Assembly (NCBI RefSeq): GCF_014211975.1
Contig: NZ_CP060084.1
Span: 1,426,001 to 1,490,000 of the forward strand
Direction: 5' to 3'
Length of the DNA stretch: 64,000 nt
Source: Teredinibacter haidensis
GTDB taxonomy: Bacteria > Pseudomonadota > Gammaproteobacteria > Pseudomonadales > Cellvibrionaceae
Position numbers and translations under genes: made by a program. Shown here piece by piece: positions 63,718 to 64,000 of the stretch; positions within the stretch are counted from its first letter, which is position 1; every line of letters starts with the position of its first letter. The notes below the pieces were generated by a model. It ran no database searches, was not told the origin of the DNA, and worked only from the letters and a program-made list of their open reading frames with translations.

Positions 63718-64000
63718 TCAGTTACCCACTAACGCTTGAGGGTTGGATGCTGTATGAACTCGCGCAACAGTCCCTTCGGGCTTAATTGTTAACATTCGTA
63801 CTTTGTAGAAAATTGAAGGCAGATATTTACCACCTAACATCCCCCATAAATTACTGACTTCATTTAGATCTGTATTTTCTATCTCGATAATTAGTTTTTC
63901 TAACTGGGTGGGTATATCCGGAATAATAAACCTGTCTAATACTGGGTTTTCGTGAAGGCACTGAATGGACATGGAAAGAAAAGACAGTGCATCTACGTAA
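63718..64000 (-). CDS. DUF4255/Pvc16-like tube terminator, partial (cut by right edge)
   Basis: The frame stays open upstream of the ATG at 63972 to the window edge (YVDALSFLSMSIQCLHENP), so only the C-terminal ~93 residues are seen. NEVSNLWGMLGGKYLPSIFY followed by KVRMLTI is the conserved end of DUF4255 proteins, which include Pvc16/Afp16, the length-terminating cap. It is the first gene of the visible cluster. Confidence 0.8.
   Translation of the reverse strand, partial: YVDALSFLSMSIQCLHENPVLDRFIIPDIPTQLEKLIIEIENTDLNEVSNLWGMLGGKYLPSIFYKVRMLTIKPEGTVARVHTASNPQALVGN

Noticed and set aside
39606..64000. Prophage or type VI secretion system
   Set aside because: No head, portal, terminase or lysis cassette, and no TssJLM membrane complex. 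AAA+ ATPase, DUF4255, DUF4157 and the CIS tape measure point to an eCIS.
1..64000. CRISPR array or tRNA/rRNA genes
   Set aside because: No regularly spaced repeats and no cloverleaf-like or rRNA-like sequence were found by eye on either strand.

Overview
This window looks like a chromosomal segment of a marine-type gammaproteobacterium. That placement is an inference from a moderate GC content, a ModE/ModABC/ModD locus of proteobacterial type, an outer-membrane porin, RND efflux genes and a PEP-CTERM protein. I cannot name the genus from the sequence. No rRNA or tRNA gene was seen.

Positions 1-18.5 kb (+ strand) hold the 3' part of a non-ribosomal peptide synthetase (NRPS) locus. A C-A-PCP protein cut by the left edge is followed by a 2755-residue protein with the order TubC-dock, C, A(split by a methyltransferase), PCP, E, C, PCP, TE. 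Next come a cyclic-peptide-type ABC exporter, an RND permease, its membrane fusion protein, a broken small ORF and a MaoC/NodN-like protein. The two most unusual points are a PRMT-like methyltransferase lodged inside the adenylation domain before its first core motif, and a terminal module with no adenylation domain.

Positions 18.5-23.6 kb are a mobile-element scrapyard: an IS66-like tnpA stub, an intact tyrosine integrase beside a decayed paralogue of itself, a PEP-CTERM secreted protein, an IS110 transposase remnant fused to the start of an IS200-type tnpA, and an intact IS200/IS605-family element in inverted orientation. Positions 23.6-30.3 kb form a molybdate regulon. A porin-modA pair runs leftwards, and a decayed second modA followed by modD-modB-modC-mop-modE runs rightwards. 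Each arm starts at an inverted repeat of the form CGTTAT-N12-ATAACG, probably ModE operators. A LysR regulator closes this part.

Positions 31.2-38.4 kb contain a 1.4 kb stretch with no convincing gene, an ylqF-FKBP pair, a lipoprotein, a small unknown gene, a membrane protein with a YPFD motif and terminal membrane helices (possible pentameric-channel-like fold), and a candidate effector of the injection system. Positions 38.4-64 kb (- strand) carry an extracellular contractile injection system (eCIS, Afp/PVC type). Read in transcription order, it has a DUF4255/Pvc16-like protein (cut by the right edge), an unknown protein, sheath, two tube proteins, a DUF5908-like protein, a LysM hub protein, a VgrG-like spike, PAAR tip, gp25, a baseplate J-like protein, a short fibre-like protein, a second baseplate protein, a long tape-measure protein, an AAA+ ATPase, a secreted and membrane-anchored GH18-like protein with a degenerate active site, and a DUF4157 protein. 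A tyrosine recombinase follows under a near-consensus LexA (SOS) box. The tight spacing and 4-8 bp overlaps suggest one long operon whose promoter lies beyond the right edge.
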